A DNA stretch of 64,000 bases, taken from Epinephelus fuscoguttatus. Lineage: Eukaryota > Chordata > Actinopteri > Perciformes > Serranidae. The position numbers were made by a program, and so were the translations under genes. The stretch covers positions 39,661,822-39,725,821 of the forward strand of contig NC_064753.1 in NCBI RefSeq assembly GCF_011397635.1, read 5' to 3'. Under the pieces are notes generated by a model. It did not search any database and was not told the DNA's origin. It saw only the letters and a program-made list of their open reading frames with translations. Positions 60,001-64,000 of this stretch are shown here, piece by piece; the first letter of the stretch is position 1; each line of letters begins with the position of its first letter.

Positions 60001-63000
60001 TTCTCTCTACTCTTCAGGTCTTGTCAGCGCTGTGATGTGGCAGACTGCAGACATTCAGGAATCAACCCCCAGGTCTTTGTGTGCAGGAATCTCACCAATG
60101 TGCTTTGAAAAGCAGGTATGTCACTTTAGGTTACCTTATAATTTTGGGTCACGTGTCAGTTTAGCTTGTAGAAACATCAACAGTTAAAACAAGTCTCAAA
60201 ATCTTCACTGAGGCTTTTTTGATCCTTAATGACAACTGAAGCAAAATAAAAGTCAAGCAGCTCAGAGTTACAGTACCACTCAGTTCACAAAGCCTAACAA
60301 CACACTGAACAAGCATCTCATAAAGGTGATAATCACTTAACCCTGGGTTTGCCAATCAGGCAACATTATCATTATATTCACATGAAAGAAACAGGGTTTG
60401 TAATAACAAGGCAATCACATACAACACTGACAGAACTGTTGAGCCTTGAGGGGAAATTAGTTGACTGCAGAATCAAGGGGTAATATTCAGCAAAATAAAA
60501 CATGAATGTTTACAACATAAACACAACAGGTAGGGATATGTAGAGAAAGGTGTGGAAATCAATAACAATCTTTAATCCTAATTATCATCAGAGTTTACCA
60601 CATGTGAAGTGCAGGTATCAGACACTTAAATTTAGTGCGTTTTAAGAGCTTTTCAGGATAGTTTTTTTTGCCCAAAATTAAGACTAGTTTTAAGGCAAAT
60701 CGTCTCTTTCTTATTCAAGCATTGCAGGTAACCATAAAGGTAAGTAGTATATACTGTGTAATCCTGGTAGAACTAGGTTTTATGTAGGAATATGGTTATT
60801 AGAGTGAGTTAGGTTAATCTACATTTTGCCGACAGGTAAGTGCAAGGATAAAGTAAAAAGACAATATAAGATGCAGTCTTAGGTTTAAAGATTTAATGTC
60901 AGTGATGTGGACTGTCATGCAGGAAAGCTCGACTCATTTTGACAAAAAGAAGTTCACAGATGACCTTGCAAAGTCAAATTTAAGACTATTTAATGACTTT
61001 AGGGCATCATAAGACTTTTAAAGGACCTGCAGACACCCTGAGTGTCCCCAAACTATTATAAGGAATACAAGGAATGGATAATAAGCTATACAAACATTAG
61101 AACAACTGATAGTTAAAAGAGCAAGTTTTTGGGGCACGCAGGAGCTCACCTGGTAGAGCAGGTGCTCCATCTGCAATGGTTTTGTCCTTGCTGCAGTGGC
61201 CAGGGGCTCGATTCTGAGCCACAACCCTTTGCTGCATGTCATCCCCCCATCCCCAACACTGTCCCATCAATTGAAGGCTAAAAGCCCTGAAGAACTACAT
61301 GTTTTGTCAGTGAAGCAACAGAACGATGCAACAGATTGCCCTGATGTAACTGTGTAAATAAAAAGGCTTGAATAGAAGAGTGTTTAATACTCAGTAAAGT
61401 CTGTGTGACCAAAGGTGTTACATGTTTTTAAGTGTAAATAACTCTAATACAAAGGCTTCATCAGGCTACACACAGTACAAAGTGTATGTAAAATGCTTCT
61501 TATTCACAAACGTGTGCCAGGTTTCCCTGCAGGGATGAAATAAGAGTGCAGAGGCAACCCATGGTGAACCAAACACTGTCAGGAAGCCTATTGGGAATTT
61601 AAGACTTTCAGTGTAATTATTTGCAACAGTAAAGGTCATTCATAATTGGCACCGCGGGTTAATTAGCTTTCTGCTGTATGTTTGCAGCCGTGCCTACAGC
61701 AACTGGTTGGGCTGCAAATATTTTTTATGCAAGCAAAGTGATTCCACTGATATGAGAAATGTTTCTGTGCTGTTGCTGGAGTCAGTTCTACCTGTCTGTT
61801 GATGGATAGTAGGTAGTTTGTTGGCAACAATGATGGGCCTGCTTGTCTGTAAAAGTTACGTCATTAGGAAAGTGTGTGTTCAGTCACATTTGGGCTTCAT
61901 CAGTCTTGTATAGAGAATAAAAGGAAACTAATTAAAGGGACAGTTCACCCCAAAATCAAAACTATATATCTTCCTCTTACCTATAGTGTTCTTTATCAAT
62001 CTTGTTTTGGTGTGAGTTGCCAAGTGCTGGAGATATTGACCATAGAGATGTCTGCCTTCTCTCCAATATAATGGAAGTAGATGATACTCAGTTTGTGGTG
62101 CTCAAACGTACAAAAAATAAATGATTTAAAAAAAACTCTGTGAGCATTTTCATGTTGGAACTATTTTCTTTCTATTAAACTACACCTGCCAACTGTAACA
62201 CTGTGCAGAAGGAAGCGTGCATCTTCTCCTAAACATTACTTGCATCCTTTTCGGCTGAGTTATAACATGTAACGCTCAGTGGTGCTAGTTGAGCTAGCAG
62301 TAGATGCAGGCATTCCTCTATGATATGATGATGATACGGTTGGCGGGTGTAGTTTGATAGAAAGGAAATAGTTTCTGGAAAGAGACATTGCTGTTGAGTT
62401 TTTAAATGTATTTTCTTTGGTACTTCGAGCACCACAAGCCCATCCATCCATCCATCCATCTTCATCGACATATCCAGGGCCAGGTTGCGGGGGCAGCAGG
62501 CCAAGCAAAGCACCCCAGACGTCCCTCTGCCCAGCAATACTTTCCAGACCCCAAGGCGTTCCCAGGCCAGATGAGATATATAATTCCTTCACCATGTTCT
62601 GGGTCTGCCCTGGGGCCTCCTACCAGTGGGACGTGCCTGGAACACCTCTAACTGGAGGCACCCTGATCAGATGCCCAAACCACCTCAACTGACCCCTTTT
62701 TGACACGAAGGAACAGCTGAACACCACAAGCCTAGTGCCATCAAGTTCCATTAACCCACACCAAACAATCTAGATTGAAATACAGCACTACAGGTTGGAG
62801 GAAAAATACGTATTTTTGATTTTGGGGTGCGCTGTCCCTTTAAATTGCATGATTACATATTGACATTTTATAGTATAAACTCTGAGTAGATTCATTGTCT
62901 CATACTGAATGTTCTTTGAATTAGCCTCTTTCACAACCTCCAAAATCCTTTGTTGTGTTAACACTTACCTTGAGCATTAGGAATGGTGTGATGACATTGT

Positions 63001-63300
63001 ATGCCATGTGGAAATAGTCTCCAGCACTGGGCTTGTTGAGGGGAAACCACTCCAGAGGAAGGATAATCTAATACAAATGATACCAAGAAGCTATTAGGGT
63101 CTGTAACCAGTGATTTCATCATTTTTTACACTCTTTAAAACTGCATGAGGTAAGTGTTGCATACTTCGCTCCTCCTTACCATTACAATAGGCCTTCCAAA
63201 GTCCAGTATCCAGTTCTGCAGAGTCAGGCAGAACCACAGGTCGGAGTGGAAGTGCTGCCTCTTCTGCTGTGCCACGATTTCCTTCACACCACCAGGAGCG
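50819..63300 (-). CDS. cln6: CLN6 ER transmembrane protein, 5' partial (6 exons visible)
   Basis: Minus-strand CDS: 63180-63300, 62969-63067, 58858-59046, 55316-55371, 52023-52145, 50819-51089; 859 nt giving 285 residues after a split codon, then TGA. All junctions are GT-AG with consistent phases. The human protein has 311 residues, so only a short first exon is missing to the right. Recognisable stretches: [75 protein letters not shown], and the C-terminus [20 protein letters not shown]. Hydrophobic segments include [33 protein letters not shown] and [20 protein letters not shown]. Family knowledge: ER multipass protein that acts with CLN8 in exporting lysosomal enzymes; loss causes neuronal ceroid lipofuscinosis. 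Lies upstream of calml4 in the same orientation, as in human. Confidence 0.95.
51090..52022 (-). other. cln6 intron
   Basis: AT-rich, with a short TA tract at about 51730. Nothing else recognised. Confidence 0.6.
52023..52145 (-). CDS. cln6: cln6 exon with YIPFF membrane segment
   Basis: Acceptor TTTTATTCCAG and donor GTCAGT; 123 nt, phase 2 at both ends. Encodes [20 protein letters not shown] and [13 protein letters not shown]. Confidence 0.95.
52559..52885. mobile_element. Degenerate hAT-like repeat (AAGGGCTG ends)
   Basis: Left AAGGGCTGAAATAAT and right AGCCGCAGCCCTAA are inverted. Same family as the fragment at 39540-39670 in the calml4 intron. In a cln6 intron. Confidence 0.5.
53238..53535. 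mobile_element. hAT-like MITE with CAGTGGTT-type ends
   Basis: Left CACTGGTTTCAAACTGGTCA, right CACCAGTTGGGAACCACTG. Flanks CTATAGAC and CTTTAGTA agree at only 5 of 8 bases, so it is old. In a cln6 intron. Confidence 0.6.
53536..55315 (-). other. cln6 intron, no recognised element
   Basis: Nothing recognised. Confidence 0.5.
55316..55371 (-). CDS. cln6: cln6 exon (56 nt)
   Basis: Acceptor CTTCCTTCACAG and donor GTATGT. Encodes [18 protein letters not shown] plus two bases of W. Missed by ORF length cut-offs. Confidence 0.95.
55773..56087. mobile_element. hAT-like MITE with degraded 8-bp duplication
   Basis: Ends TAGGGATGCATGATA and TGACATCATCCCTA (complement TAGGGATGATGTCA). Flanks CACACAAT and CGCACTAT agree at 6 of 8 bases. 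Confidence 0.6.
56165..56375 (-). mobile_element. tRNA-derived SINE, minus strand
   Basis: Reverse complement has TAGCTCAGTCTGTGGG (A box) and GATTCAAGTCCC (B box), then a body like that of the SINE at 23016. Confidence 0.6.
56376..57599 (-). other. cln6 intron, no recognised element
   Basis: AT-rich, nothing recognised. Confidence 0.5.
57600..57905 (-). mobile_element. LINE-derived fragment, degenerate
   Basis: Contains GGGAGGCTGTTCCAGAGACG and TTTAAAATGAATTCTAAAA, sequences like the complement of L2/Rex1-type LINE ends; compare 22455-22890 (GGGAGGTTGTTCCAAAGCAG). No intact frame. Confidence 0.5.
57906..58857 (-). other. cln6 intron, possible old repeat
   Basis: About 57930-58110 resembles a dispersed repeat. 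An 82-codon plus frame at 58501-58749 is not recognised. Confidence 0.4.
58858..59046 (-). CDS. cln6: cln6 exon
   Basis: Acceptor GTTTCTTTCAG and donor GTGAGT; 189 nt, phase 0/0. Encodes [37 protein letters not shown] and [14 protein letters not shown]. Confidence 0.95.
59235..59958. mobile_element. Fold-back MITE, TTAA family member, left end lost
   Basis: Arms about 59235-59440 and 59695-59890 are inverted. Right end GGGGTGAACTGTCCCTTTA. Same family as 61936-62838. Confidence 0.65.
59959..61130 (-). other. cln6 intron, no recognised element
   Basis: Nothing recognised. Confidence 0.5.
61131..61290 (+). mobile_element. tRNA-derived SINE, diverged copy
   Basis: GGGGCACGCAGGAGCTCACC head with TGGTAGAGCAGG, a degenerate B box and the body CTTTGCTGCATGTCATCCCC shared with the SINE at 50345. 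Confidence 0.7.
61291..61931 (-). other. cln6 intron, no recognised element
   Basis: Nothing recognised. Confidence 0.5.
61936..62838. mobile_element. TTAA-bounded fold-back MITE interrupted by a LINE fragment
   Basis: Ends AGGGACAGTTCACCCC and GGGGTGCGCTGTCCCT next to TTAA on both sides; long inverted arms. A LINE fragment sits in the middle (62441-62700). Confidence 0.75.
62441..62700 (-). mobile_element. LINE 3' end, third copy
   Basis: Minus-strand pieces resemble the 3' end of the LINE at 5475-6117 ([22 protein letters not shown]). The CCATCCATCCATC at 62441 is its GGAT-type tail. Confidence 0.7.
62969..63067 (-). CDS. cln6: cln6 exon
   Basis: Acceptor TTTGTATTAG and donor GTAAGTG; 99 nt, phase 0/0. 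Encodes [20 protein letters not shown] and [13 protein letters not shown]. Confidence 0.95.
63180..63300 (-). CDS. cln6: cln6 exon, most 5' visible
   Basis: Acceptor GTGTTGACAG and donor GTAAGG; 121 nt. Encodes [20 protein letters not shown] and [20 protein letters not shown]. Confidence 0.92.
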
Positions 63301-64000
63301 CTGTCAACACACATTTACAGTGACCATATGTCGTTGTAATGAAACAACGTTACAAAAGCAAAGGGCAGAACAGAGGTTAAGCATTTAATAGACATGTTGG
63401 GAATACTGTAATAAAGTAGGGTTTACAATGGTGTTTATTGCTGCAGTAACTTCAGATTAAAACCCATGGCCGCCCTTGCTGATTTTTACTTATCTACTTT
63501 ATCACTTCCTTTTTTATTAGGCAACATCCTTCATATAAAAGTTAACAAAGCACTTTAGCTTTTAACTATTGCAAAGCAGGACGGTATACATATGTAATGG
63601 AAATTTAAAAAAACCTTTCTCAAGCATTTGCACTTAAGAGTTTACATATTTAGCACACTGTGGTAAATATGTAAAAGAAGGAAAGGGAAAGGGAAAATTG
63701 CACAATGTAGTGCATAAATACCATAATAGGCTTTTATGTTCAAGTTGAAATTACTGTACGTTTGTGAATATAACAGTTGTGTTCTTTTTTTTCTTCCTGC
63801 ACTTCATGAAATCAAACTCAAATGATGTGTGCACCAGCATCTGTGTATTGTACTCATTGTGCATTGTGTGCTGCTGTACAGTTTCCTGCTGCTCGCTGAA
63901 TGCAGCCAGTATGGCTCAGCAAAGTACTTAATGTACTGGAAGAAAAAAAAAGATGAGTGCAACTGAATGGGTACTTCACTACTGAATGTAACTTTTGTGG
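63301..64000 (-). other. cln6 intron continuing off the right edge
   Basis: Searched for the missing first exon (ATG start, donor in phase 2); none seen, so it lies beyond 64000. Confidence 0.6.

Overview
The window is vertebrate nuclear DNA, almost certainly from a ray-finned (teleost) fish. The evidence is spliced genes with GT-AG introns whose products match vertebrate families, a heavy load of Tc1-like transposons, hAT-type MITEs, LINE tails and tRNA-derived SINEs of kinds familiar from teleosts, and long (TA)n and (CA)n microsatellites.

Three protein genes can be read. On the + strand, positions 1454-32191 hold the 3' half of an ADAMTS7-type secreted metalloprotease gene: the end of one thrombospondin type 1 repeat (TSP1), a 1770-nt mucin-like exon, four more TSP1 repeats split over symmetric exons, and a terminal PLAC exon after a 14.3-kb intron. 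The protease domain lies off the left edge. On the - strand, 38178-44569 is a complete five-exon CALML4 (calmodulin-like 4) gene of 153 codons with an ATG-only first coding exon. Also on the - strand, 50819-63300 holds the last six exons of CLN6, an ER membrane protein; its first exon is off the right edge. ADAMTS7 and CALML4 converge, while CLN6 and CALML4 run head to tail as in human 15q23.

The rest is intron and intergenic DNA filled with transposons. Two nearly identical, apparently intact Tc1/mariner elements with DD38E spacing (8011-9639, 9838-11466) sit inside a fold-back element with an 8-bp target duplication (7267-11932). Two other Tc1-like elements (13710-15242, 29775-31402) have DD34E spacing and are each broken by one frameshift. 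Several hAT-type MITEs keep target-site duplications, one of them (49518-50540) carrying a younger SINE. TTAA-bounded fold-back repeats, LINE 3' ends and an L1-type ORF1 relic fill much of the remainder.

No operon-like, CRISPR, phage or new multi-gene system is visible. The observations most worth following are an ADAMTS7 exon caught between complementary (TG)n and (CA)n tracts that could loop it out of the transcript, and the intact tandem DD38E pair.
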